Origin: a virus | Reading direction: 5' to 3' (one strand) | Virus record (IMG/VR): IMGVR_UViG_3300036859_000157 | Span: 1 to 51,345 of that record | DNA: 51,345 nt | In this document: one piece after another, positions 33,831 through 43,674 of the stretch | Position numbering within the stretch: position 1 is the stretch's first letter | How the letters are laid out: each line of letters opens with the position of its first letter | Position numbers and translations under genes: made by a program | The notes under the pieces: generated by a model | Seen by the model: only the letters and a program-made list of their open reading frames with translations | Databases searched by the model: none | What the model was told of the DNA's origin: nothing

Positions 33831-34406
33831 TTACTTCTCGGCTAGCTTAGCTTCAATGCGCTTGATCGCTTCCTCGATACGCAGCAAACGTCCTTTAAGA
33901 ACGTTCTCGCGTACATCTTCGACGAAGTCGCGCGTTTCCCGTAGGTTGTCGCGTACTTCCTTCTGTTCTGTTTCTGTTAGTCCAGCCAAGAATCCATCCT
34001 CCTGATCTTCTGCGATGCCCCACGGTGAGGTATCGTCTTGGTTCTTATCGAGTACTGAAACATGTAGATGCTTATCGTGGCGATTCTTACCTAAGTACGG
34101 TCGGGGAACCCAGGGCTGTGGTCCGGCGTTTCCCGACATGATCTGCCCCTCGAAGATGAGATAGCTAACGCGAGGATCGCGGCGGGCTCGTATTCGGTTC
34201 CAGACCTTGCGCATGTCTGCGCCGTTTGCTGGGTCGTGTGTATAATCGCGCGCATCGACTGTCCCATCTGGCTCAGCGTTATGGTCGGAGTGGCGTGCTG
34301 CATGAGCCGGATCGCCTATCCATCCGTCCGAAGCCTTTGACCGATTAGGTGCCCAGCGATTGATCTCATTGAGCAGAGTGAGTTGTGATTTAACTGAACG
34401 TGCCAT
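33831..34406 (-). CDS. endolysin, M15-like peptidase
   Basis: Zinc L,D- or D,D-peptidase fold. HSDHNAEPDGTVDARDYTHD carries the first metal ligands (His, Asp) and RHDKHLHVSV holds the HxH ligands, with YLIFEGQIM between. This matches VanY/M15-type endolysin domains that cut peptidoglycan cross-links. The C-terminal 60 residues form a coiled coil (TETEQKEVRDNLRETRDFVE and on) rather than a known cell-wall-binding domain. 191 aa; no separate amidase or glycosidase domain. Confidence 0.82.
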   Translation of the reverse strand: MARSVKSQLTLLNEINRWAPNRSKASDGWIGDPAHAARHSDHNAEPDGTVDARDYTHDPANGADMRKVWNRIRARRDPRVSYLIFEGQIMSGNAGPQPWVPRPYLGKNRHDKHLHVSVLDKNQDDTSPWGIAEDQEDGFLAGLTETEQKEVRDNLRETRDFVEDVRENVLKGRLLRIEEAIKRIEAKLAEK

Positions 34407-34439
34407 ACATATATCCTCCCAGGGCAGTCATTTCTTGCG

Positions 34440-34937
34440 CTAGGGGTTGACCTCGAAGAGGTGAAGTGTTGCATATCCAAATTCGTCGACGGTATAGGTG
34501 CCACTATCCATCATGATTCGCAGCTTGATCGTGTAAGTTGCGGGGGTAATGCCTGTAATCTTCACACCCCCGCCGTGGTATTGATAAGAGTTTAGTTCGG
34601 TAACAAATCTCATCGGCAAGGTGAGCCCATAATCGGTACCTGAGATACGTACGCCGAACTTAGCCTGGGAAGTAGCGGTTGCATATCCACCCACAAACCA
34701 GACCGCGATGATATTGGTGTTGGTGTCGATCTTCTTAAAATCGAGCTGTAATGGCGTTGATCCATTCCAATCCACTGCTGTAGTTGAGCTTGTACTCCAG
34801 CTTGTTGCCGGGACAAGAGTCGCAACATCTTCGTGGTAGGCGTAGAGTCGATTGAGTACATCGCTGATATGTGCGTTCAACTTCGAAGCGGTTACCGATT
34901 CTCCGGCAGTCCAGACGTACTTGGATGAATAACTCAT
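34440..34937 (-). CDS. minor tail/appendage protein, paralogue A
   Basis: 165 aa. The N-terminal motif W-x-x-GESVTASKLNAHISDVL is shared with the two genes upstream, followed by a beta-sandwich-like region. Starts by a TAATG overlap. Probably a virion surface protein near the tail tip. Confidence 0.65.
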   Translation of the reverse strand: MSYSSKYVWTAGESVTASKLNAHISDVLNRLYAYHEDVATLVPATSWSTSSTTAVDWNGSTPLQLDFKKIDTNTNIIAVWFVGGYATATSQAKFGVRISGTDYGLTLPMRFVTELNSYQYHGGGVKITGITPATYTIKLRIMMDSGTYTVDEFGYATLHLFEVNP

Positions 34938-35473
34938 TAGGCCAAAAGGAAGTCGGGGAAGTAGCTCTCGGATACGCGCATGCAAGCGAAGTCGTTTGTG
35001 TTTGTTTGTGCTATAACGGACGCACCTGCAGTCCGAATTCTTAAGCGTAAGGTCTTTGCACCTGCAGTTTGCGAAGGAATGGCTGTTTGACCAACAAATC
35101 CCAATGGTACGTTGATAGTGTTGGTGTGAGTTGGACTTGGAAAAAAGGCGTAATCGGTTGCGCCGATCTTTACCGCAAAGTAGACACCACCGATAGCCGA
35201 AGTTGCCTCAAGGCGGTATTGTGTGTATAGCGTTACAGCCAGATATGTCGATACTGAGCTTTCTTGCTTAGTGAAACTCATATCAAATGGAGTTCCAGTA
35301 TTCCAATCGACGTATGATGCACCCGAGTATGTGATCGTGCTCGTACCGATCTTGTTATCGATATCCATACGTGCAGCCTTGAGTAAATCCATATTGTCGG
35401 ATACGTACGTGTTAAGCCATGAGGCTGTAACTTTAGTTGCTGTTACGAAGACAGGAGGTTTCGTCCAAGCCAT
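34937..35473 (-). CDS. minor tail/appendage protein, paralogue B
   Basis: 178 aa. Same N-terminal module (FVTATKVTASWLNTYVSDNMDLL) and a beta-rich C-terminus (YRLEATSAIGGVYFAVKIG). TAATG junctions with both neighbours. Confidence 0.65.
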   Translation of the reverse strand: MAWTKPPVFVTATKVTASWLNTYVSDNMDLLKAARMDIDNKIGTSTITYSGASYVDWNTGTPFDMSFTKQESSVSTYLAVTLYTQYRLEATSAIGGVYFAVKIGATDYAFFPSPTHTNTINVPLGFVGQTAIPSQTAGAKTLRLRIRTAGASVIAQTNTNDFACMRVSESYFPDFLLA

Positions 35474-36045
35474 TAGTCCACCGCGTCCCAGTGTTCAATG
35501 ATAGTCATTGATCCGCCGTCGGCATTAGTCACTTGATAAGCTCCTGCACCTGAATAATTGACTCGGAGCCAGATGTCGTACACACCCTTCGGAAGCGGTT
35601 TGATTTTGAAGGTTCCAAATGAATTACGGTGATGGTTAGCGATGTTCTGCAAACGTGAAGGGTAGAGAAAGGTGGGAGGGTCGATAGTGAGAATTTGTCC
35701 CCCCCAATCGACTCCGTTGACCCATAGTGCATAATCAGCCGAACCCGAACTTGTCATTAACGCAGTCACGGAAAAGGTTACGAACAACGCAGTGTCATTT
35801 TCTTGCTTAGGAGTGTTCAAAAATCCTAGATAGATGTCGGTATTACCAATAAATGGAGCGTCGTTAGTCATCTTTCCCCAGAACACAAACGCTGACGTAT
35901 TGTGGCTAGCGGTTGTTGCAACGTTGACTGTACGAACAATGCTCCAAGGTGCGTGTAGGTATCGAATATCGTCACGTATATCGTTGATACGCGATGACGA
36001 AACGACATCGTAAGCTACCCAGATTCTAGGAGTTGTCCAAGGCAT
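35473..36045 (-). CDS. minor tail/appendage protein, paralogue C
   Basis: 190 aa. N-terminal WVAYDVVSSSRINDIRDDIRYL is the third copy of the module; the rest is beta-rich (DIYLGFLNTPKQENDTALFV). Lies directly after the zinc protein that follows the large minor tail gene. Confidence 0.65.
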   Translation of the reverse strand: MPWTTPRIWVAYDVVSSSRINDIRDDIRYLHAPWSIVRTVNVATTASHNTSAFVFWGKMTNDAPFIGNTDIYLGFLNTPKQENDTALFVTFSVTALMTSSGSADYALWVNGVDWGGQILTIDPPTFLYPSRLQNIANHHRNSFGTFKIKPLPKGVYDIWLRVNYSGAGAYQVTNADGGSMTIIEHWDAVD

Positions 36046-36458
36046 TATTCGACTCCGTGTACCTCATTTTCACGATTGAGGTATTGCGTAGTTTCTCCAT
36101 GCGACCAGTTTCGATTGATGGCAGGACGTCGCACGAGCAATTCTTCGATTGCCTCAGCATCTTCGGGCCAAACTACTTCGACCCATTGTCCGGCAACGTC
36201 AGCCATCTCGCACTCAGGACACCAGAACTTCGGATCAGTGTGGCTTGCAATCTGTGCGGATGCACAAAACGGACATCTAACGACCCAGCGCCCGTGGTTC
36301 ACCTCAGCATAAGCCTTGTCGGATGTTGCGGTTCCAGATACAGGTAAAGTTACTGGCTGACCCTGCGCGGCATAGTATTGTGCTGGCCCCCAAGTTGATG
36401 GGCGTTCTTTGATAGCTCCGAGCGGAGCGCCCATGTCTTCTATCGTTTGAAGTTTCAT
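36045..36458 (-). CDS. zinc-ribbon virion-region protein, 137 aa
   Basis: CPFCASAQ and CPECEMAD form a zinc ribbon in the middle. The N-terminal MKLQTIEDMGAPLGAIKERP and Pro-rich linker look like a binding tail. It sits between the large minor tail gene and three appendage genes, so a tail-tip or assembly role is possible. Confidence 0.65.
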   Translation of the reverse strand: MKLQTIEDMGAPLGAIKERPSTWGPAQYYAAQGQPVTLPVSGTATSDKAYAEVNHGRWVVRCPFCASAQIASHTDPKFWCPECEMADVAGQWVEVVWPEDAEAIEELLVRRPAINRNWSHGETTQYLNRENEVHGVE

Positions 36459-39400
36459 TATAAAGGTGATATCCAATCTCCCAGAGTTGACTGCGTCGGG
36501 TGGTCGGCTATAAGTACATCTTCGATATCGGTATCAGATAACCAGAAGGTTGTTTCCCAGGTACCCGGTGTGATGACTTGCTGGATACCTTCGATCACAA
36601 CGTCGTATTCCTGCATCACATTATCAGGTGGAGGTCGTCGCCGTACCTTTACGCGCTCACCGATCTCTCGCTGCAGAACTTGTGGTAGCAGGTTCGTCGG
36701 ATCGTTCTGTGCTCGAATTCGAATCTCGCGCACACGAGTCTTAGGTTGTTTGTGTTTGTAGATAATCCACTCAGCGAATGCCTTAGCATCCGAGTCGCGA
36801 TCAGCTAGCGTGTCTATTTCAACCTCGCGTTTAAGATAGGTAGCTTGAGAGGCTGTGTCCTTAGCCGTTTGCGGCTCGCCGTCTTCGCGAGTGATTTTAG
36901 CTTCGTTGACTATGTCAACGTCGTTGTATTCAATGACAAGATCGACGTACGGCAATTCTCCGTCCACTGAAGCTATGTACGAATCTCCGGCTAGTAGCCA
37001 ATACTTACCAGTGCTGTCGGCGAAGTAAGTAGTCGTAGAAGGTTGCACAGAAAAGTCAGGGTTAGCAACCGTAGTTCCACCGATAGAGTCCTTAACAATA
37101 GCTGCATGCAGTTGTCCGAAGGTATTACCACTAAGGAAACTACGTCCGATTCGAACTTCACCAGAACCGGAGTAGATAGAGGTGGCGGTTGCAACAGTGT
37201 GAGTAGAGATTAGCGTCCAACCTGAGTTGCTTTCGATTTGGGGTAGTAATGGCTGCGTGGTGTCGAGAGTCTTCTTGTAGTAGGTGTAAACCTTCTGTGA
37301 AGCTCCATTATCGGGATCGAAGGTACCTCGCAAGCCGTATAGCGTGTTGTCCGTAAGTCCAGCTCCGGTAGACGCAGTACCAATGACTTGCGCTGCAGTT
37401 GTTCCGTCGGGTGAAGTGATGAACTGTAATTGTCCGGCTGCGCTGATCTGAAAGATATAACTCCGTTGGTTGGTGCCGTCCTTGGCAACAAGAACCTGTG
37501 AAGCAGCAGCCGTATAATCAGGCAACGTAACAGCCGCACGGATGTCGAGTTCTGCCGTGATATCCAACGAAGAATGATCGGGAGTGGAAGCGAAGTCGCC
37601 CGCATTTGTCAGTACTATTGCTCCGAGTGACGCACCCGATCCGTCGCCAAAGGTTGCTTGTACATCTGACAGAGGTGCCTGATAGGTAGCGTGTCGGTTA
37701 AGGAACTTAGCCTTACCATCTTTAGTTATGAAGAACCGGCCTTGCTCGGTGTTGACAATCTCGCTGATGTACTCCAGCGCACGTGTGCCTAGATGACTTG
37801 CAACTCCTAACGTAGTATCTCCAACTGCTATTTCTCGAACTGCCGCAGGCCAGTCGCAGTAATCCAAAATACGCACAATACGTTCACTCGATAAGTCACC
37901 TCGCCACGGTTCGCGTAGTAGAGGCCAGAATCCCTCCATAGTTGATTGGTCTAGTTCTTGGTAATAGATCATTGGTTCATCAATCCATCCGGCCCAAGCC
38001 CAATATCCAGCTACAATTCCGTAACTATAAAGGAATCCCTGGTTGTCTTCACGTACGAAATCACGCGTGCCAATTTTTACTGTTCCAATAGAAGGACTCG
38101 CGACAGACCAATCGTGTCCAGCGTTAAAGTCCAACGTTTCTCTTAATTCGCCATCGATATACACATTGCAGTAACGATCTCCAATTGTGAAGCCAACCTG
38201 ATGTCGTGAAGGGGTGAGTAGTGAATTAGAACCCTGAATCGTAACGTCTTGCTTGTTCACGAAAACGTTTGTAGTGCTGTCGCCTAAGGTAAAGAAGGTA
38301 TCGAGCGTTCCTTCACGTCCTGGTGTCGTGTTATCCTTTAGGGTGACTCCAAGAAAGAATGCAACAGCACCACCGTAAGTACTAGAATCGTAGTTCTCAA
38401 ATCCAGGTGGAAGAATTATAGCTTCTACAAGAACACGCGAAATAATATCATCGTCTGGTTTTTCGTCGAACATTTTCTTGTTGAGATCAGCATTAGGGAC
38501 AAAGTTCATAACGAAGGAAAATGGTGGGTTAAGTGCTACTGGTATAGCTACATATTGACCACGCACACCACCTGCTCGCTGCCACGCATCTTCTGGTGTG
38601 AACTGTCGACTTGAGTTGCTATCAAAGGCGTTAAGCGATTCAGCCGGAGGTGGAGGGAATCCGAGAGGTTGGTACGAGCCCTTCTCGTCTTCGTTCATGG
38701 CGTTAATTGCATCTTGAGAAGTTTCGTCTTCGCCCAGTCGGTACCAATACTTTGGCTCAAGCGCACGAACGTCCATCTCCCATGCCGATTCAGGAAGCTG
38801 CACGTTCGCCAACACCTTGAATCCGTCGGTTGCCGACAGGTCGACTACAGCATCAGCGTGTCCGCGCCACGAGAGATTCCACGAGTCCGCGTATCCGGTG
38901 AATAGTGGATAGATAATCCCGCTTCTGCGTACCCTCGCGCGCACGGGCATCATGGGCTTGATAAGCGATCCGGCCGTGTCCTGCAGGATGTTAGTTAGTG
39001 CGGATTGACTCCAAGTATTACGGTTACTGTCGAGTGAGGTACCCGCACCCACCGGCCATTCAATTGAGTCTACGAACTTAGGAAAAGCGACTACTTCGCC
39101 GTCGATACCTTGACGAACTTGTGCGGCATAGACACGTCCGATTGAGGTTCGCGTTCCATCTGCTAGCCTACCTATAGTAAGAGGTTGCGTGTTATTGAAG
39201 ATTGAAATAGCAGTGGCAACAGTGTGTGTGCTAATAAGCGTCCAGCCAGTGTTGTCGTTAAGATCACGCGCGCAAGTAGCAACAGTCGTATTTTTCTTGT
39301 AGAAGCTATACACACGTCCGGCTGCTCCGTTGTCTGCATCAAAGGTTGCTCTTAAGCAATATAGAGTGTCGTCAACCAGAGAAGGAGCAGACGAATTTTG

Positions 39401-39859
39401 CAACAGGTTGTTAGTACCATCAGCAGAAACATCAAGAAAAAGCGTCCCGTCTGTGTTAACAGCAAACCGATAGGATTCGTTTCCGGCCGATGTAATCCAT
39501 TTGGCTATTAAGGTCTGGTTAAGTGCAGTGGTGTAATCAGTAAGCCGTACGGCGATACGTAAGTCTAAATCACCGGTAATAGAAATTTCCGAATTGTCGG
39601 GTGTCTCCGCACCTGTTGATCCTGTTAGGTTTAGATAGTTGAGCCCCCCGTACTCGGGGTCGAATCTTCGATCTCTATTATCAAGCACACAGCGCATCGT
39701 GCCAGCTTCGATTCGTCCGGCATCCTGCTGTGCTCCACGCCGAGTTTCTAATCCACGGCCAAGTCTTGATACATCAGTCCACAAGGGATCGTCATCATCA
39801 GCATTGGACAATGGAGCAACCTCAACGATGATGTCTGCAAGAGTTGAAATAACAGCCAT
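36458..39859 (-). CDS. large minor tail protein with LamG-like repeats
   Basis: 1133 aa. The N-terminus (residues 1-75) is a tail-hub-like start (VEVAPLSNADDDDPLWTDVS). Two related LamG/concanavalin-like units lie at about 78-260 and 745-945, each with the same landmarks (LDLRIAVRLTDYTTALNQ versus LDIRAAVTLPDYTAAASQ; GWTLISTHTVATA in both). A third beta-sandwich lies between. The C-terminus (VREIRIRAQNDP, GERVKVRRRPP, TTFWLSDTD) matches actinophage minor tail proteins. Likely distal tail and receptor-binding function. Confidence 0.8.
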   Translation of the reverse strand: MAVISTLADIIVEVAPLSNADDDDPLWTDVSRLGRGLETRRGAQQDAGRIEAGTMRCVLDNRDRRFDPEYGGLNYLNLTGSTGAETPDNSEISITGDLDLRIAVRLTDYTTALNQTLIAKWITSAGNESYRFAVNTDGTLFLDVSADGTNNLLQNSSAPSLVDDTLYCLRATFDADNGAAGRVYSFYKKNTTVATCARDLNDNTGWTLISTHTVATAISIFNNTQPLTIGRLADGTRTSIGRVYAAQVRQGIDGEVVAFPKFVDSIEWPVGAGTSLDSNRNTWSQSALTNILQDTAGSLIKPMMPVRARVRRSGIIYPLFTGYADSWNLSWRGHADAVVDLSATDGFKVLANVQLPESAWEMDVRALEPKYWYRLGEDETSQDAINAMNEDEKGSYQPLGFPPPPAESLNAFDSNSSRQFTPEDAWQRAGGVRGQYVAIPVALNPPFSFVMNFVPNADLNKKMFDEKPDDDIISRVLVEAIILPPGFENYDSSTYGGAVAFFLGVTLKDNTTPGREGTLDTFFTLGDSTTNVFVNKQDVTIQGSNSLLTPSRHQVGFTIGDRYCNVYIDGELRETLDFNAGHDWSVASPSIGTVKIGTRDFVREDNQGFLYSYGIVAGYWAWAGWIDEPMIYYQELDQSTMEGFWPLLREPWRGDLSSERIVRILDYCDWPAAVREIAVGDTTLGVASHLGTRALEYISEIVNTEQGRFFITKDGKAKFLNRHATYQAPLSDVQATFGDGSGASLGAIVLTNAGDFASTPDHSSLDITAELDIRAAVTLPDYTAAASQVLVAKDGTNQRSYIFQISAAGQLQFITSPDGTTAAQVIGTASTGAGLTDNTLYGLRGTFDPDNGASQKVYTYYKKTLDTTQPLLPQIESNSGWTLISTHTVATATSIYSGSGEVRIGRSFLSGNTFGQLHAAIVKDSIGGTTVANPDFSVQPSTTTYFADSTGKYWLLAGDSYIASVDGELPYVDLVIEYNDVDIVNEAKITREDGEPQTAKDTASQATYLKREVEIDTLADRDSDAKAFAEWIIYKHKQPKTRVREIRIRAQNDPTNLLPQVLQREIGERVKVRRRPPPDNVMQEYDVVIEGIQQVITPGTWETTFWLSDTDIEDVLIADHPTQSTLGDWISPL

Positions 39860-42800
39860 TAGCGGCGACTCCCTCGCACACCTATATCGACGTTACGGAA
39901 TTGTGCGTCTGATAGACCACGACGTACAGATTCAGTGATGTCGTCGTGTCCGCGACCAGTGATCGACGATGCGTAGATATTGATAACTGCGCCACCCCCG
40001 CCGCCGATACCACCCCAGTTACTCATAGCAGCATGACGACGTGCAGATTGAATGTTGTTGGCACCGAAACGACGTACATCCTGGCGCGACAAAACCATTT
40101 CGCCAGCCTGAAGCATTGCGGGCACTTCGCCTGGACCATTACGACGACCGGCGTGAGCAGAGGTGACCCACCCACCCATGTGCATTAAGCGACCCGTGTG
40201 GGGATATGCATTAATATCAAAACCAACACCAAATAGATTTGTAAAAATACGGTAAGCATCACTGTTAAGAAATGCCTGAAGCTCATCAGATAGTCCATTA
40301 ACTATCGCTCGACCAGTATCAGCACCAACGTTGTATCCTGCTTCAGCTCCAGTGCCTCGCCAGTTTTCCAGTCCTGAACGAAATACTCCGTCACGAAGTG
40401 CGTCTATCAGTGCAGATACGTTTGGACCAAGAGCACCTAGACCATCACCCGAGGTAATTGCATCGGCGATACCGCGCGCGTACTTAGCTTGCTCTGGTCC
40501 AGCTTCCTGTAGAACCTTCGCAAGATCAGTCATACCTGCATCAGCGATGCTATTGATCGTTGCGACCCACCGCTTGTACTCTTCGATGTTCTTGTTGAAA
40601 ATCTCAGCAAAGCGCTTTAGTTCAGCATCGCTCAAGTCGGCTGTATCGCGCATAGCTCCAGGGATTTCATCCTTCACAACCTTAGCGAGTTTGGCGCTGG
40701 CTGTACCGGCCATATCTTCGAAGTTCGCTCCCCATGTAACAGCACGCTTGTCGAATGCGGCTTTGGCTGCCTTGGCTGCTTCTTCCATCGCCTTCGGTAA
40801 ATCACCGAGTCCTTGTCCCGACTTGAGTCGGTTGACGGCCTCAGCCGCAAGGTCCGCGCCCTCGACGCCCATGAGATACAGTTCGTGTGCGAATCCGACG
40901 TGACCCTTAGACGCGAGGTAGTTGACGTTCGCAACGAATGTAGCGAGCACCTTAGCGTTGTCCCGCGTGCGACGAGCAAACTCATCGACGAGCGAGTTGA
41001 TCTGCTGCTTAACTCGCGCGAACGCCGATCCGGTTACCGATGGGTCGGGCGCGAACGACTGGGCAGCATCTTCTCCGCGCTCCTGTAACGACTCCAGCGT
41101 ACGGATGTTATCGCGCAGCAGGTTGAAGCTAACGATAAGCGAGAAGTTTGATGCCTCGCGCTCGCGCCGAGCCTGCTGTTCCTGACGTGTAAGGTCGACA
41201 ACAGCCTGGATAGCTTCCTGACGAATCTGTAATAATTCGCTCTCGGTAATTGCCGTTGTAGACGTCGCGCGACGATGACGGATATATGCTTCGACCAACC
41301 GATCTTGTTCTGCGCGTAGTTGTGCCGAAGTTAGATTACCGAACTGAAGCGCTTCTGCGTAGCGACGTGTTGCATTGTCGACATCACGCGAAGCAGCAGC
41401 GAACTGACCGAAGTCGCGAGTAATGATCTTTGTTGTCTCATCGGCCTTCTGCATCTCTTCTTCGAACTCTGCAATAGAGCGTTGTAGAATTCCGCCAACC
41501 GTGTTGAGAGCACCGAGCAATGCCTGGTTTAATTTCTCTGCATTGTTGGCCTGATCTATGAACGCAGGGTTATCACCAAATGATTTCGCCTCGGCGTCGA
41601 GGCGCTTAACTTCATTCTTCGCATTACCAATTTCAGATTGAAGTCGTTTTGCTCGCTCCGCTTGAGTATTAGCTGCTTTAGCAGTTTCGTTACCATAGAG
41701 TTCTCCAAGCTGTGGAAACTTACGACGCAAAAACTCGCGGGCTTTGCCAATACCAGGGATGCTTGACAAGAAGTTGCGCTCGGTTGCGTACGACTCAAGA
41801 AGACGATTAGCTTCTGCACGGGCATCCTGGAGTTCAGCTTTAAGAAGACTAAGTCGTTGACGGGCTGCATCTATAGTATTTCCTGCAGGGAGCCCAGCCA
41901 TAAAACTGTCGACAAGGCGGTCAGCTTCTTCTCTAGCACGTGCGGCATTCGATGCTATACGACCAACAATAACGGCCGTAGTTCCCAGTACAATATTCAT
42001 GGGGGTAAGGATGTTTGCTATACCCGCAAAGGCTGTTCGAAATACTCCAGCACTCTTAGCGGACTTGTCTATTGCTTGCTGAGTGCGTGCGATGTTTCCG
42101 GCAAGATTTGCGAATCCATGCGCACCACCAATTCCTTGCCCTGAAGCACCTGCTATGTTAGCGGCACCTTGCGCAGTTGCAAGTTGGCGCAGCGCGGCTG
42201 CTTGTCGAATTGCTGCTGCGCTTGCAGAACTAGAACCCTGTACCCAGCGAGCTAGTAATGGGACACCTTCGGCCAATCTCGCGCCAACTCGCCCGATTAT
42301 AATGCTCAAGGCTGATTTTACTTTGGAGAAGATGACAAGTGCCGCTACAACACTAAAGATCGAAGAAGGTATCTTGCTTAAGATTTCTAGTAGTGGTGAT
42401 ACAACCTTGACAATTACAATCAGTGCTTGCGCGAAGCCTTGTGCAGCAACGGCAGCCGTAGTAAAGAAGGACGGAGCTACAGCAGAAGCCACATCACGCA
42501 TCGCTGCTCCAAGTTCAGTTAATGCCTTGCGTCCTTCCTTAGATGAAAGTAGAACACTTCCGATAACTGCAGGAATGAGTCCAAATTGTGCTACAACAGG
42601 TGGAATGAGGCGACCTATAATTGGCAGCGATTCGGCAAACCTTAATACACCACCAGCCGCTACTCCAAGTGATAACCCAATAAGCGGTGCAATACCTGAC
42701 ATCGCCTTCATGTCTTTGACAATGCCACGAAATCCTCCCGCTGCATTGAATCGTTCAAGCGCTTTCGCGATAGGCGCAATTAACTCCTTCATCTTCGGAG

Positions 42801-43674
42801 CTGTTTCATCAAGCACGTTAGACATCGACTCAATAGTTCCAGCTAATGACTTGGCATCTCCTTGTAGAGATTCGAAGATGCGCGCGCCGAATCGAGCTAG
42901 CGCTGCTTTGAAACCACCGACGGCACCTTCAAGGTTCTTACGCAAATCCTCCATCGATCCAGCCATCGACTTAACATTCTCGGTTCCTTCTAGAATGCCC
43001 TTTGTAAGAATGTCGATAGCAGTCTTACCGTCGATGCCTAATTCGGTAAAGTTACGGTTGGTATTACCGATCTCATATCCGAAGTCACGAAAGATTTGTA
43101 CTGCATTGACTCCGATGAGAGAAAGCGAACGAACCTCGTCACCCGATATACGTCCAGCCGTAGCAATACGTGCCATGACTGCTGAAAGTTGCGATAGATT
43201 CTGGTTGGCTTCACCAATACCACCGGCTGCTGCTTCGCCGATAGCCGTCATGATGCGCGGTAGTTTCTCCGCTTCGATACCCATGCGAGCGAGCAACGAA
43301 GAGGCGTCAGCGAACTGGTCGAAGTTAAATGGTGTGCCTTGAACGATTTCGAGCTGCTTCGCCATGAATGTTGTAGCTTTCGAAGCACTATCAAAAGTAC
43401 GTGTCAATGATGCAGTAGCATTTTCGATTGTCGTGAATCGTTGGTATCCCTTTATAAGTGCAGGAACCAAAGCACCAGAGACTGCTGCACCTGCTGCCAA
43501 AGCAGCAGATTCGAATCCTCGGAGTGATCGGGATGCTGCCGCGTCAACTCGACCAAAGCTCGCGGTAGCTTGTGACTCAAATTGTTGAGTAGCACGTTGT
43601 GCAGTAGCCGCAGCAGCCAAGAACTGGCGCGCGTCGGCAGAGAAGGTTACCCGAACCTCACCTGCCGACGGCAC
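39859..43674 (-). CDS. tape measure protein
   Basis: 1271 aa with the typical mix of helical, Ala-rich and hydrophobic segments. The N-terminal domain (GTPFNFDQFADASSLLARMG to GRISGDEVRSLSLIG) is the tape-measure domain of many siphoviruses. Hydrophobic stretches lie at about 335-475. Glycine-rich and QAGEMVLSRQDVRRFG sequences lie near the C-terminus. Tape length usually sets tail length at roughly 1.5 angstroms per residue, which would predict a tail near 190 nm. GTG start overlaps the chaperone stop. Confidence 0.93.
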   Translation of the reverse strand: MPSAGEVRVTFSADARQFLAAAATAQRATQQFESQATASFGRVDAAASRSLRGFESAALAAGAAVSGALVPALIKGYQRFTTIENATASLTRTFDSASKATTFMAKQLEIVQGTPFNFDQFADASSLLARMGIEAEKLPRIMTAIGEAAAGGIGEANQNLSQLSAVMARIATAGRISGDEVRSLSLIGVNAVQIFRDFGYEIGNTNRNFTELGIDGKTAIDILTKGILEGTENVKSMAGSMEDLRKNLEGAVGGFKAALARFGARIFESLQGDAKSLAGTIESMSNVLDETAPKMKELIAPIAKALERFNAAGGFRGIVKDMKAMSGIAPLIGLSLGVAAGGVLRFAESLPIIGRLIPPVVAQFGLIPAVIGSVLLSSKEGRKALTELGAAMRDVASAVAPSFFTTAAVAAQGFAQALIVIVKVVSPLLEILSKIPSSIFSVVAALVIFSKVKSALSIIIGRVGARLAEGVPLLARWVQGSSSASAAAIRQAAALRQLATAQGAANIAGASGQGIGGAHGFANLAGNIARTQQAIDKSAKSAGVFRTAFAGIANILTPMNIVLGTTAVIVGRIASNAARAREEADRLVDSFMAGLPAGNTIDAARQRLSLLKAELQDARAEANRLLESYATERNFLSSIPGIGKAREFLRRKFPQLGELYGNETAKAANTQAERAKRLQSEIGNAKNEVKRLDAEAKSFGDNPAFIDQANNAEKLNQALLGALNTVGGILQRSIAEFEEEMQKADETTKIITRDFGQFAAASRDVDNATRRYAEALQFGNLTSAQLRAEQDRLVEAYIRHRRATSTTAITESELLQIRQEAIQAVVDLTRQEQQARREREASNFSLIVSFNLLRDNIRTLESLQERGEDAAQSFAPDPSVTGSAFARVKQQINSLVDEFARRTRDNAKVLATFVANVNYLASKGHVGFAHELYLMGVEGADLAAEAVNRLKSGQGLGDLPKAMEEAAKAAKAAFDKRAVTWGANFEDMAGTASAKLAKVVKDEIPGAMRDTADLSDAELKRFAEIFNKNIEEYKRWVATINSIADAGMTDLAKVLQEAGPEQAKYARGIADAITSGDGLGALGPNVSALIDALRDGVFRSGLENWRGTGAEAGYNVGADTGRAIVNGLSDELQAFLNSDAYRIFTNLFGVGFDINAYPHTGRLMHMGGWVTSAHAGRRNGPGEVPAMLQAGEMVLSRQDVRRFGANNIQSARRHAAMSNWGGIGGGGGAVINIYASSITGRGHDDITESVRRGLSDAQFRNVDIGVRGSRR

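Noticed and set aside
42083-43342. Long plus-strand open frame of 419 codons opposite the tape measure gene
   Set aside because: It mirrors the alanine-rich tape measure codons, has no ribosome site and no recognisable domain.
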